64,000 bases of DNA, from NCBI GenBank assembly GCA_019973155.2, contig BPQB01000056.1, forward strand, positions 62,001-126,000, written 5' to 3'. The number at the start of each line of letters is the position of its first letter. Position 1 is the stretch's first letter. The notes under the pieces were generated by a model, which was given only the letters and a program-made list of their open reading frames with translations, was not told where the DNA came from and did not search any database. The position numbers were made by a program, and so were the translations under genes. Of the stretch, positions 36,288 through 48,307 are shown piece by piece. The stretch is from Phanerochaete sordida. Lineage: Eukaryota > Basidiomycota > Agaricomycetes > Polyporales > Phanerochaetaceae.

Positions 36288-37061
36288 CGAGGCATGCGCA
36301 CGCAAAGCCCGGGCGGCGCACCGACGCGCCGCACGGCGTGCTGCCCGGTCTGTGCGCCCGTGTGCCGCCGAAGGGGACGTGGACGGCGGGCCTTCCGCGC
36401 AGCCTTCGCGCACACCAGGACCATCATCGGCACCTCCGTATTCGCGCGCCCTGCCGATCCCTGCATTGAATCGCGCGGCGGGAGGCTTCTCGGGGCGCGC
36501 GGACTCGAGCGGTGTGCGCGACAGCCCGCGCACGCAGGCGGCGATGCCAGCGTCGCGCCGGGAGTCTGGCCAGCGCAGACACTTCGTTCACTGCTAACTG
36601 AGACGCAAGGTAGCGCGGTGCCGGGGCCCTGTGGCGCAGCCTGAGGACGCGCAGCGCGCGGCACCGTCCGTGTCGGCCGGCGGAGCACACCTGGACGGCG
36701 CGCCCGCGATGTCCGTTCCGTGCGCAGCGGCGGCGCACGTCTTCGTGGGCTCTCGGGTGCGCACGGCCCGGGGGCTGCGTGTGGGGATCGGCGGGCTCGG
36801 AGGAGGTGTTTCGCTGGGATTTGATGGGACGCAGGGTGTGCTTGAGAGGTGTCGGCCGCTGCTGGCGCGCGTCACACATCGCCATCCAATGAGCACCTCG
36901 AAGATAACAGCGGGTGTTTCATTCGTTGAGCAGTGGTCGTACAGTCCTCGTAACTCTCGTTAATCGTCCGTAAATACTGCATTGCAGTGTCCCGTATCCA
37001 AGCATGTGTCCGTGCCCGTCCGCGCCCAACCGTGCCAAACCGTGCGGAGGAGTGCGCGCGC

Positions 37062-39717
37062 TCAGACGCCGCACTGCGCGAGGATGTCCTGCGGGATGTT
37101 GAATTTGGCCGACTTGGACGGCAGGCTGTTGATCTGCATGAGCAGGCCGGCCGCCATGTGCCACTGGATGTCTGCGCCGCCGTCAGCACCCGCCCTTGCA
37201 CCACCACATAGAAACACATACGGCAGTGGATCGTCCACATTCCCGCTGGAAATACAACCGCGTTAGGATCAGCGTGAGGGAGGAGAGGGAGGGACGCACG
37301 GTTGTCCGTGACGATGCGGAACACGAGCCAGCCCTGGCTCGGCACGAGGAACGTGTCGCGCGTGAGCGGGTCGACGGTGTTCAGCGCGCTGCTGCCGGGG
37401 AAGCCGCCCGGCCCGGAGCCCAGTCTACCACCCGCGTCAGCACCCTCCCTCACATACCGCCGTGAACACTCACATGTACGGCGTGTGCCCGTGCAGGTGG
37501 AACGGGTGCGCGCCGCCGCCGAGGTTGATCTGCCCCCACGTCAGATTCACCAGCGCCGGCGGAAAGCAAGGGAGAGGGCACGCACGAGGAGGATGTCGAC
37601 GACCTGGATGCTGTCCTCGGTGATCATGAACTGGTTGCCGAGCTGCACGCTCGGGCCCTCGGGCGCGAACGTCTGCCCGCGGCGCGCGTCCGTCCAGAGG
37701 TCGACGAGCGTCGCGGCGTTCTTGAGCATCGTCCAGCTCTGTCATCTGCATCAGCGTACCGAGGATGTGAAGTGAGAGACAAAGGGGGTGCGCACCGTGC
37801 CGTTCATCGTCGCAACCGTCCCGCCGCTCGGCGTGCCGCCGATCGTGAAGTTCACGTTGTACGACCTGCTCCGTCAGCACACACGCCGCCCTCCCAAAAC
37901 ACACACGCACTTCGTAGGGTTAGGCGGCGTCTTCACGACCGCCGGCACAAGCTTCGAGCTATCTAGATCACTGAGTCCCGACCCGGGGACACCAGGATCC
38001 GCGCCCGTCGTCGGCAGCGCACTCCCACCGCCATACCGCAAAATCGCGCGTATGTCGGCGTTCGTGCCCGGCACGGCGACGGGGCTCGCGAGCTCCGCGC
38101 GCAGCCAGTAGTTGCCCGCGGGCTCGGCGTGCTGGTTCGTCGTGAGGAGCACGCTGTAGCGCTGCGCGACGCCGAGCGTCACGCCCGCGACTTTGAGCGG
38201 GGTGGTCAGGGTGCTGTCGGCCTCGATCACGGTCAGGGCGTGGTAGTCGACGCTGACGCGGATCTGTGCGGCCGAGCCCATGTGGATTAGGCGCAGGCGG
38301 TAGCTGGGGGAGGTCAGCGTGGGACGGGGAGAGGGGGGAGGAGGGCGCACGTTTTGTTGGGCTTGAGGTTGAACTGGAAGAACGGTCAGACGGGCTGTGT
38401 GTGGAGGCGGAGGCAGGAGCGACGTACGTTCGTGTACTTCGTGCTGCCGTTGTACTGGCCGATACCATTGATGGCCTAGAGACGTATCAGTACGCGCCAC
38501 CATGCTCAGCTATGTTGAACGTACACCGCTGTCCGGAGTCTCGAGCTCGAGGGGCGCGATGGGGCCGTCACCCTATTGTCCATGAGCATCGCACTCGAGC
38601 ACAAGCAGACGTGACGCACAGTGACATACTGCTGCGCGATCGCGGCGCTGAGCGTGTGGTACACATCCGTGAGCTCGACGACGAGGTCCTCGTCCCACGT
38701 CGGGAAGCCCTTCGGGTACGCGCGCGGGTGCACGATGAGCGCGCCCTCGATGCCGTCCGTGTACTGCGTGTCGACTGCCGCCCACATCAGCGGCTGCACA
38801 CGCGTCACAAAGCGAGAACGACCCACAGTCTGTCAGGCGAGGCGCGCGCCGCGGGCGTCAGCGCATGCGGCAGGCGATTAGCTTTGCAGATACGCACGGG
38901 CACTGGCGCCGCGTGTGAGCGCCGTGTCTATCACACTGATGATGCGGGTCACTCACTGCCACCAGGTCGTGCCTGAGAAGTCCGCGACGGAGAAGCTGTT
39001 GAGAGGCCGGGGCGTCAGCGGGGCCGTCGGCCAGCAGTGACACGCGCACCTGTAGGTCAGCGACTGGCCCGGCGGGATGCCGCACTCCGTCACGGAGGCC
39101 GTGCCGTCGTAGTAGTTCGTGCCGTTCTGGTACTGGGTGGGAGAGAAGGGTCAGCGCAGGAGGAATGGCGGGGCCGAATAGGCGTACGATGCCGTGCCAG
39201 TGGATTGTCCTGCGAAGGGAACGTGTCAGCGGACGTCACAGAAGCGCAAAGGCCGACGTACGTCCGGTTCTGCAGCTGGTTCGTGACGTGCACGACGATT
39301 TGGTCGCCCTGGTTGGCCTCGATCGTCGGGCCTGGGAAGACGCCTGGCAATGTACGTGTCAGCGTGTCGAGCGTGCGCGCGCGGCGGGCACTCGCCGTTC
39401 ACGACGAGCATCGTCTTCGTGAAGCCGTCGGGCGCGCCCTTCATCTCGGAGACGACAAAGTTGTAGTGGCGCGTCGTCGGGGGCTGCCCGATGATGCTGC
39501 CGACGACGAAGTTGCTCGCGCTCGGGAGCGAGACGGTGTTCCCGCGCGCAGCGAGCGCGGTCTCGTGCGGGAGGGCCTCCGCACCGGTGACCAGGGCGAG
39601 GAGGACGGAGGCGAGGACGAGCGGAAGGCAGAGCGCGGCGTAGCGCATGACGGAAGAGCGGCGAGGACGAGCAGATTTGCGTCCGCCGTCGCCGTGGGAC
39701 TGTGCAGATTGCTGCAT
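37062..39717 (-). CDS. Laccase-like multicopper oxidase MCO3
   Basis: Third paralogue, most like MCO2 at its ends. Signal peptide: YAALCLPLVLASVLLALVTG. The mature part begins near LPHETALAARGNTVSLPSAS and then FVVGSIIGQPP. Copper loops: L1 TIHWHGI (39190-39211), L3 HPFHLHGH (about 37488-37511) and L4 HCHIQWHMAAGLL, split after Cys by an intron (exons near 37226 and 37175-37062), with Leu in the axial place. After L3 comes TPYMLGSGPGGF and LNTVDPLTRDTFLVPSQGW, as in MCO1. The protein ends ...DILAQCGV. The ATG at 39717 is 66 bases after the shared TATA element and aligns with that of MCO2. The gene has many introns of about 50-60 bases. The L2 region (38780-38960) again contains short introns that I could not fix. 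It is expected to be secreted and to oxidise phenolic or related compounds. Confidence 0.87.
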
Positions 39718-39771
39718 GTTCGCTGGGAGGATCGAAGGCCTGCTGGTCTGAGGATCCCTCGTCGGCTCCGC

Positions 39772-39783
39772 GAGGCATTTATA
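39772..39783 (-). promoter_or_regulatory. Core promoter of MCO3 (shared 12-base TATA element)
   Basis: Reads TATAAATGCCTC on the minus strand, identical to MCO1 and MCO2, and starts 66 bases before the ATG at 39717. Confidence 0.8.
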
Positions 39784-42700
39784 GCCCTTGGGGCGTCGCG
39801 GAACGCCTGGGCTGCGAATATTTCGAATTTGCTGCCGGCGGTGCGACGTCGTCTGCCGCACGTCGACGAGGCATATACGCGCGAGTGGCCTTTCTGGGCA
39901 GGCCCAGGAGGTGCCGGACACCCTCGCGATGATGCCCGGCTGTTCGGAAGCGAGCGCGCAGGCCGCCAACGCAGCTTCGGCGCAAGTCGCCCGCCCCTGG
40001 CGAGAACGCCGTCGCTTCTGCGAAGCGTCAGGTCCGAGGAAGCCCGTCTCGAACGAGTAATACACGTACCATGCGCCCCCCGGGATCCCACAACGCAGCG
40101 TAACGTCCCGAAAGCAGCTAGGCCGAGCGCCGCGCGCCGCCCTGCGCTGACAGCGGGCACGACGTGCGCAGGATTTGGAGCATGCGTTGCCGCGTACAGG
40201 TTCGCGGCTGCGGCACCGTGCAGGTGCGCGTGTCGCCTTACGCCTGCGCGCACCTCAAGGCCTCATGTTTGATGGCGGTCTCGGCGCGCAGAGAACAGGT
40301 GTGGGGCGCGAGAAGGCTTGGCGGGCGGACGCCTGGGGTCGCGCCCGGCTTGGCGCCTTCGCGCGAGATCCGGGGCAGCGACGCGGCTGCACGGCGACGA
40401 CAGAAGCTCTTGAACGCGGAAGCGCGGGAGGCGTGGGATATGTGTGGGGGATGTACGGAGTCGCAGGCGGCCCAGACGGGCTGGGGCAATTGGTCTTCTG
40501 CTCTGGCACTCCTGCGTTCCAATCACTCGTCGCTGTCGCGGCGGTGTACGGAGAATGAGCTGCGCGAGCGGCAAGGGCGCGGGGTAACAAACCTTGCAGC
40601 CATGCCGCCTCCGCCACGCAAGTATCGCTTCATTCTGGACGAGGCTTTAGCGTGAGGCATTTGCATAACGGTCTACGTGGGCTGTACCTCTGGCGATGTT
40701 CGAAGTCTATCTGAAGTCGCGTGCGTGTCGCGGCGAGTCATGTCCGAGGAGAAGCGGGATGGAGGTCATCATTCGCCGCACAGAGCGTGAGCTACAGTCG
40801 CTGGCGCGGTCTGTGTTCGTCGTCCGGGTGGATATAGTGCGAAGATGCTGCGTTGGTGCTGCGTCGGGTGCAAGTTCGCCGTAAGCGCGCGGCGGCAGTG
40901 GACGCACCCGCCGCCGGTGATAGCGCGGCGCCTCCGCATATGGCAGGTGTTTAAGATCACCTGGGACCGCCGTCGCCTATTCAGCTTCGCGGGTGACCCT
41001 GCGCGGGCTGGAAGGCCGCAGGTACGCCAATTATCGGCCAGGACTGAGCTGGTATGACGTGCCGCGCCCCGTCCTCCGTGCTGGTAGCGCTCACAATTGA
41101 ATATTGCGTTGCAGAGACGTCGGCCCCTTCTGCGAAGCGCTCCACCGGCCGACGAGATCGCAGCTGGGCGGGCGCCCTGAGCTCCTAAAGTCGTGTAAAT
41201 GCGGGTCAGACGCAGCGGGCACCCTGTACACACTCAATATCCGAGGCATCGCGGCCTTTTGATCCAATTTCGCTTCCAATCGTTGGACAAAAGGAACCTT
41301 GCCTATGCCGGGGGCCAGCGTAGCTGCAGGCGGGCAGGGCAGGGGCGGGCAGGGGCGCGGTACCGACACAGATGTTACGGCATGCGCGATTGGAGAGGCG
41401 GGATCGGAACAAGTGTTCGTGTGGGGCAGCTGTCAGGAACGACGTCGGGCAATATTTGTTGGGCCTATGCTTCATCCACTTTGTCCACTTGACGCGTTAC
41501 AGCGCTCCGGAATACTGGAGGGTTCAGACGTCAGTCAGCTCGAATGATATGAGGCCTGTTGGAATCCACACCTGACGTTGCCCAGAGCCTTCCCTTTCCA
41601 ACTACAGGACGATTCGTGTGCTTTAGCGCCATTAGAGCCGGTGGGAATAACGTGCACGAACGGCTGCCTCACCAGTCCCCTACGACTGCAGTGATCGGGT
41701 CAACGAATCGTCGGCGGCTTCCTGTCAGGGATAGGCAGCATCAAGTCTCGGCCATGATACGTCACGGCGTTCCAGACGTTCGGACTGAATTTGCAAATCC
41801 TCAGCTCTAAAATCTGGCAGCTCGGTGCCTGTAGTACTGCGAAGATGCCGCTGGATGTGCTGGAGATACACCACGACCTTCGGCATTACGGGAAAATCAG
41901 AGAATCCCAGTTTTCTCTGCCGTTGATGAACAGGCTCAATCACAGATGGACTTGGGATATACGTACGCATGAGATACATGTTGTATGGGCTGCGATTCAT
42001 ACTTCCGTTCCACCCAAGGGCACTATGGCTGAGCGTTCCTCGATTAGGGTGCGCGTTACGCCACCGCAATTGACGCACCTCGAAGACACGGTCGGAGAAC
42101 CCATTTGACGACCCAGCCCATGGACCCAAGCGACTCCTTCAATATCGGCATGCCGAACCCTATGCGCCCCGACAGAACGACATCGAAGCGTCAGCCCCCT
42201 GAGCCGAAGACGCAAGCACACACGCACCGCGCTAGCCAAATGAAGCCTCTCCAGCCTCTATCCCGCGCAACCCCTGCATATTTCAGTGATATGCAGACAT
42301 CGGCGCCGCATCCGCCACGGGGCCGAGCCCCACGCAGGCACGCGCACCCGCAAAACTGCCTCAGATCGAGCTCCGCGAACCGTGGGGCACAGCATTGTCG
42401 CCCTGGCGCGGAGGCACGGGCACTACAGGCACCAGCGCCGGCCGTCGTGGCGCTGAGGGCGACATGCGACAATCGCGCGAGTGCTGCAGCTCGGAGCGCG
42501 CCCTGGCTTGCGCCGCCGAGAGCTAGATCGCGAATATCGCGCCACGGGGTGTCAGGGTTGGAAAGGCCGAGGTCGCGCCGGGTCTGGCGTGTGAGTTGGG
42601 CGGGACTTTGTCTTCGATATTAACACGTCGTCACAAAATCACCTACGAGCAGCCAATAGCGAGTTACGTTATGCTCAGTGTCTTGCGAAATTGGGCGCGC

Positions 42701-44490
42701 CGCGTACCTGCATACGTCCTCTCTCAGGCACCGGGGCCGGAGGCGGACGCAACCTTGTGGCCGTCTCGGGATGGCTACAGCACATTTCTCGTAAAATGTT
42801 GCTTGATACCATGTCCTTGAGCGACGCTCGCAGCCGCGTGATGCCGGGTGCTGTACTTGGGGGTCAAAGACTGAACGAAATCAGTTCATGTGGAGGATGC
42901 GGGGGAACGCTAGAGGTACATTACATGCCCTTCGTACCCTTGGCCAATACCGTTGTTGCACCTAGCAGTCGAATACTTCGACCGGCTCCTATACATGGGA
43001 TTTGTAGGCGTCATTATCGCTGAAAGACGAGTGACAACAGCAGGCTGAGAGTGGGTGCCCGCCGTTCGTGCTTTTCGCTCGTTTTGGGGCCTTCAGTTAG
43101 CGTTGGGCTAGGCTCTATCAATTCCCCTTACAGCATAAACATGATCTAGATTCATAGAGGTTTTTTCTGCGAGCCCACGGAACGAAAGGGAGGCGGTACG
43201 TGTGGTCGAGGATGGTGATTCGGGACGACCGGCGCGCAGCCCGATATTTGCCGCGCCGCCATCATCCCGCCATCGTTCCAAATGTGGCATAAGGCGGGGC
43301 GTCTGAGCCCACCTGCGTGCGCGGCGTTTGCGCTTCGGCCTGGTCCTCAATCACGTCGTCGTCGACGATACCTCGTAATCTTTGGAACAGGGCACGGCAA
43401 TCGAGAACAAGACTAGGTGTCTCGACGGCGGTGTTGGTGCGTAACTCGTTAGCACTTATGAGCGTTTCCAGAGCTAAAAGCCGACATTAGAGGGCAAAAC
43501 GCTGGCGTTGACAGCCTCGTAGCGTACGCGGGCGCGCCTCGGAGGGCTGCTGCAGAAAATCGTACCATCGGGTATGACAGCAATGTCGGACTGTGTGCGT
43601 CGCAGTCATTTGTCTCTCGCTCTGCTCACCATGTTTGTCGCGCATTGACAGACAACATTACTGGCGACTATCACCGCGCTCTGAGCTCGCGCCGACATAA
43701 CCCACGGTATGATCCCATTCACGACTACGCCGAATGATCGTCTTGCCGGTGTCGTGTGTGTAGCTTGTTCTCGCGGGAAATCCACCATCCAAGCTCTACG
43801 CTACACGAGGGCTCTGGTGCTGTGTCCCAAGGACGTCGACGCGCTCGAGCGAAGTGCGCCGCATACAATTGACGGGCGACTTGGCTGCACTCAGTATCTG
43901 CCCGCGCCGCCTGTAATTTTACAGTCCCCACAAATAATATTATTTCCCCTTACACAGTCCGGTGAGCTATCGCGGCTGGAGATTAGCTGCTCGTTAAGCT
44001 GTCTTTTAATACGGGACTATTACCCGAGGAGTGTTGGCTCAGATACTGAGCAGTAGATTAGGAAGCCTGTCTTCGTGAATTCCTTCCGAGCCCCGCGTTG
44101 ACTGACGGCGTGACGCATGAGATTCAAGATCGGGGCGCGTTGAAGACAAGGATAATACGAGGCCATGAAAACGACAACATTGTGAGTAGAATGGCAGGAT
44201 ACGCCGGTACATGCTGTGTGAAGCTATGAGCATCGGGAACGTCGGCAACCCGAAAGGCCGGGCTGCATCACTTGTGTGGAAGATTGCCGCCGCGCATTGT
44301 TTGATCCACGGCGGCGCGCACCTCTTGTACTTGTCTAAAAACCGGGATATTTCCTGCTTTTGCGAAAGCGCGTCACTATACGATTGTGAGTTGGACAGAC
44401 CTGGTGAGCTCGTACTCAGGAATACTGTTCAGAGATTTCGATAATCGATGAATCTGCCACTGGCCGTCAATTTATTTCACAGGGATCGCC
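39784..44490. other. Gene-poor stretch of 4.7 kb, no supported gene
   Basis: Starts with the upstream region of MCO3, still GC-rich to about 40.6 kb, then becomes average. Frames such as 40164-40655 (+) and 41791-42108 (+) are open but carry no convincing domain. The latter contains RVRVTPPQLTHLE, which resembles the first helix of a homeodomain but ends in a stop soon after. AT-rich parts around 43.4-44.4 kb hold no long frame. Confidence 0.45.
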
Positions 44491-44491
44491 C

Positions 44492-45330
44492 TTGCACAGC
44501 ACATGGGGCAGGCTGGTTTCCAGGTGCACAGGAAGACATCGCCTTGAGAACCCAGCCCGCCGCTGCATGTGTTCCGCCGATAGGGAGATAAAGCAACACC
44601 ACCTGTGCCCACGAAGTCCCGCCTTCTCCATCTGCGCTGCAACACACACCACTTGCCTGCGACGCGTACACCGTGATCAAATGTCGTGGGCAGCTTACAC
44701 GTCAAAACGAGACAAAAATTCAGTTCAACTCTGGGACGATGATGCCGGCGGTATCTATGCCGATGTTTACAGCCGTACACAAGTATCAGCCCTAGGGTTT
44801 ACTGCAAGCTGGCCGACATGCGGCCATGGTCTGGCTAGTATTCGGCTTCATGTGCTAGCGGAGAACGCGGAAGAGCAGAGCAACGTGATGTGAGTTTGTT
44901 GTTCACATGCCGCAGATGCATATCGGTTAACCTTGTGTATTTGAAAGGTTCAGCGTTGGGTATGCCCGTCAATATATACATAATAGTGGTGAATACAATA
45001 CTAAACTCCTCTCTGCTAGACTCGTTACCGTTGAACAATCGATTGATGGAAGTGAAGTCATCAAACCTGCCGAGCTATCAAGAGGCAGCGCGTACTTTGG
45101 CGGAGAGCCGTCTGATTCGATTTCATGGTGGAAACTGCCCTTCCGGAGATTTCGCTGTGCGTCTACTGCATCCTATTGATAGAGAAGAGCCTGACGACAT
45201 CGAATCAGCGCAGGATTTCTTGGCCTGTGAGCTGACTTGTGACAGACAGGCTGCCAGGCTAGCTCTAAGTAGAGACGGTGAACGGATTTCGGGTAGGTCT
45301 ACTTATCTTACTCCTGGAGATTCGCGTTAA
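44492..45330 (+). CDS. Possible hypothetical protein
   Basis: Two open frames can be joined by one intron of normal size and shape (about 44889-44916, GTGAGT to GCAG, or a longer variant). The first frame ends ENAEEQSNV; the second continues with LVYLKGSALGMP and a hydrophobic run (NIYIIVVNTIL), then an acidic and basic C-terminal part ending TPGDSR before the stop at 45328. I do not recognise the family. The candidate intron is shorter than others in the window and the start is not fixed, so this may be chance. It lies just before an F-box-like gene on the same strand. Confidence 0.25.
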
Positions 45331-45384
45331 TATTACTGTCGGGCAGAAACGCTGTATATTTCTACTCGAGAAGATGTTAGGAGC

Positions 45385-46804
45385 ATGCGCATCTGCATCA
45401 GAGTAGCCCCACTTGGTTCCAGGCAAGGGTATGACCCAACCAAAGCCTGTCGAGCTTCGTTTCGCGCCAAGATCTGCTGCGACATATGCGCACCAGCGTC
45501 GTCCTTGCACCGGCCCTCGACCCCGCTAGCTCCGTATGTGCGGTCACCACCCGTATTTGCCGGAGGAACTACCCTCCCTTTGTACATCATCGACATGGTG
45601 AAGGCACACCTCGCGGCGCTGGCTGCGCGTTCCCGGGTCCTGTCCTCGCGCGAAGACTGGATCGAGCACACAGCGTTACGGCGCCATGCACTTGTATGCA
45701 GGGACTGGGCACACACATTTCGTCCGCTTCTGCATCGCTACATCAGTCTGGAGTCGCAGAGCCAGCTGCAGACGTTCTGCGACACAGCGGCCCGCACAGT
45801 GCTCGCGCCCCAGCTCGGAACCTTCGTGCGCAAGCTCTCGGGGAAGGCAGGACTCAGCCTGGAGCTCGTACTCGTTGGCCGCACGCGCCCATCTCTCACC
45901 GTGTTGGACGGCCTCTCTTGGGGGGCACCCCATGCTCCGATTGCACCGCCGCGCATCGCACAGGCCCTCGCGGCGCTGCTCCGCCCGCTGCGGTCCTTGA
46001 CGCAGCTCGAGCTCGCGCACCGTAGGTTCACGACCTTCGCCCAGCTCACCCGCGTTCTGCACGCTCTACCACATCTTACAGCCGTACGACTGCGCGACAT
46101 CCACTGTTCCAGGTACGGCCCCGTCTGTGGGACCATTGTTGACGAGGTCGCCCGCAAACTGTGCATCTTGGAATCCGAGGACAGCTTTCGCGCGTGCGGC
46201 GCTGGCCTTGCACCCGATGCCGTCAAGCTCGCACTCGCTCCGACTAGCCTCTCCGCAGTGCCTGCTGGGGCCATCGACGCGGCAGCAGCGGTCCTTATCG
46301 CATTTCTTGAAGTCATTCAGGCGTCAGAGGATCCTGGTCGCGTTGAACATCGAGCCTGGAATCACAGATGGCTGTCACGTCGTGGCGATGGTAAACATAC
46401 GCGTACGTTTGCTGTAACATCACCGTACCAATATTTATCTGACTGGGAATATCATCGTCCCAGTGGAGCTATCACTATACCCAAGATACCTCGAAATATG
46501 GATCAGATTTGCATCACACCCCGCGCGGTCCAAATTAGCTCAACTCCCCATTAATTTGGAAGTGAAGCTCGGTCCCAACTTTGCAATCTCAACTGGTAGC
46601 GGAGCACAGTGTGCGCTGGAGTCCGCGCTGGGAACTGTGGACGACGCGGTGGGTCAGCTGTCTGCGGCGCAGGGCTTCCGGTTTGCGCTGGATCTTGGGA
46701 AGTTGATCGGTCGCGATGTAAGTGCATTGCAGAATGACCTGGGGGTGTGGATGCCGCGACTACACAGTCTTAACGCGCTACCTGTAATAGAACGGCTTGA
46801 TTAG
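45385..46804 (+). CDS. F-box-like protein
   Basis: Two exons, 45385-46390 and 46464-46804, joined by a GT-AG intron of 73 bases, give 1347 coding bases (448 residues plus stop). The N-terminal third has the signature also seen in the F-box-like genes at 55.9 and 60.0 kb: a short hydrophobic helix (LPLYIIDMV), then HALVCRDWAHTFRPLLHRYI. The middle holds leucine-rich stretches (LRPLRSLTQLELAHRRF, VLHALPHLTAVRLRD) as in mushroom F-box proteins with degenerate leucine-rich repeats. The end (FRFALDLGKLIGRD...LGVWMPRLHSL) is like the C-termini of the same group. F-box proteins recruit substrates to SCF ubiquitin ligases, but for this very large mushroom group the partners are unknown. The ATG at 45385 gives about 65 residues before the F-box-like part that look unlike coding sequence, so the true start may lie in an unseen exon or nearer 45560. 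Confidence 0.6.
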
Positions 46805-48307
46805 CATTAAATATGGTGAACGCTGCTCAGTGCTTATACTTCTGCATTTTGAGATGTCCTTCGCTGTATTCAAGTGCTCCTTTGCTGTATTGAAGTGCTC
46901 ATCCTTGCATTTGTGCTGCACCAATTGCTAGAGCATGTCGGAGGCGCCGCATAAGATTTTAGCTCATGGTGAAGACCCAAGCCTCCCTTCAACGCGGACT
47001 ACGATAAAAGGAACTCCCTGCGCACACCCCCCAATTCTGGCATGTAGTGGGCTGTGGTCTGGCTTGATAGTCCTCAGCGTATGAATGTGGTGGTAGACGT
47101 ATGGTAGAAGTAGTGTCATGTGCTGGAAAAGTGTACAATGTACAGTGTACAATCATTCGCCGACAATTCTGTCAGAAAACAATCATGCCTGTGCGCGTTT
47201 ACAGAAGAGCGGCATTTACTAGTCGCCTTGTCCGCGATCGTGCCTGTGATTTCGTCGCCTTTGCAATGCGCTATAAGGTGGACCGTGCCCACCTGGCCTA
47301 CGAGTCGCACAAACGTGGATGCATCACGCAGTAAATATCAACCTAGGGAGAAGCAGCATGCGAGGGAAGTGTGCGAGAGAGAGTCTCGAATGGACGCGTC
47401 GCGGTACCTCTGGCATATGCTACATTCCGCCGTCAGCCGTACATTGGCAATGGCGCGATGCTCGAGACTCTGATGTGCCCCGCATAACACTGGCCGAGAT
47501 TCCGTCGTTTCGATATTGTGAGGTCATCTGCGCCTCGGATTCGATTTCTGCTGTGATTCCATTCATGGGTGTATAACTCGTATCTTGAACCACATCGCCT
47601 GAAAGTAAGTAAAGCTTCTCTTACTCTTTCTCATCTCCTTACCCCACGCCCCATGCGCCCTCGCTCCTTATATACCGTCCGCTGTATCCCTACGCCGTCC
47701 GACCGATAACCACAAATTTGGACTTGCCCTCCGATGCGCATCCGCTATTATCTTACGCCGTGGCGAACCCCCACAAACGCCTGAGCCGCCGCCGGCGACG
47801 CAAACCATTCGAGCTGTGCGATTGGAGTGAGAACGCTATGCAGCTTAGAATCCCAATCGCGTCGAAGAAGAGGATCTGCAGCCGCAAAAACAGCAGCCAC
47901 GATACCTGCAACCACGAGAGAAGCAACCACGAGGACAGCAGGCGTGTAGCGAAGCGAAACGATCTCTTGTGTCTAGATTCGTTATGATCAATACGTTCAC
48001 CTAAAGTGATCCTACTACTGAAATTGTCTTACAACCTCATGGTCTTCGTTCGAAGTGCTTGCGCTGATTGCGATAGTATGCAAACGTTGCTGCTCGGGCT
48101 TACCGTCGTATATGATGATGTGTTGCTAATAAATATGTAGTCTTGCAGCCGTTGTCTAACCTGCCTCTCGCGAATTTTATTCTCTAATCGACATAGGAAA
48201 TTGAATTCTCGATGCATTCAGGCTATATGAGACATAGCAAGGAGAGAAGTGTTGTACAGGTTTACATGAAGCGGCGTCATACTAGTACATGCATGCGTTT
48301 GGAGCTA
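46805..48307. other. Intergenic stretch with small repeats
   Basis: Contains a 21-base tandem pair (46859-46900) and a TGTACA-rich spot (about 47138-47153). A frame at 47718-47987 (+, 89 codons) follows a TATATA at 47668 and has a repeated GCAACCACGA word, but it has no ATG at its head and no domain. No gene is called. Confidence 0.45.
46859..46900 (+). repeat. 21-base tandem duplication
   Basis: Two adjacent copies of a 21-base unit (46859-46879 and 46880-46900; core GCTGTATTSAAGTGCTC) that differ at two positions, just after the stop of the F-box-like gene. Confidence 0.85.

Larger units (their letters stand above)
29849..37061. other. GC-rich 7.2 kb gene-free block between MCO2 and MCO3
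   Basis: Very GC-rich, so long frames are open on both strands in several phases at once (for example 30905-31606, 33297-34280, 35260-36174, 35669-36469). They overlap heavily, are rich in R, A, P, G and S, and show no domain, so I call none of them. The block contains the degenerate tandem array at 31975-34280 and a shorter repeat pair at 35528/36268. The first several hundred bases presumably hold the upstream control region of MCO2. Confidence 0.6.

Noticed and set aside
30905..36469. Very long open frames on both strands in the GC-rich block (for example 233, 327, 304 and 266 codons)
   Set aside because: They overlap each other in several phases, are dominated by R, A, P, G and S, show no domain or splice pattern and disappear where GC content falls. 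This is the usual effect of few stop codons in GC-rich DNA.
42036..42108. RVRVTPPQLTHLE resembling the first helix of a homeodomain
   Set aside because: The frame stops a few residues later and no WFxNxR third helix is found in any frame downstream. One helix-sized match is too weak.
44492..45330. Taking the hypothetical gene as a SPRY or lectin relative
   Set aside because: I compared its frames with the SPRY part at 5 kb and with the propeller repeats and found no shared pattern beyond single residues.
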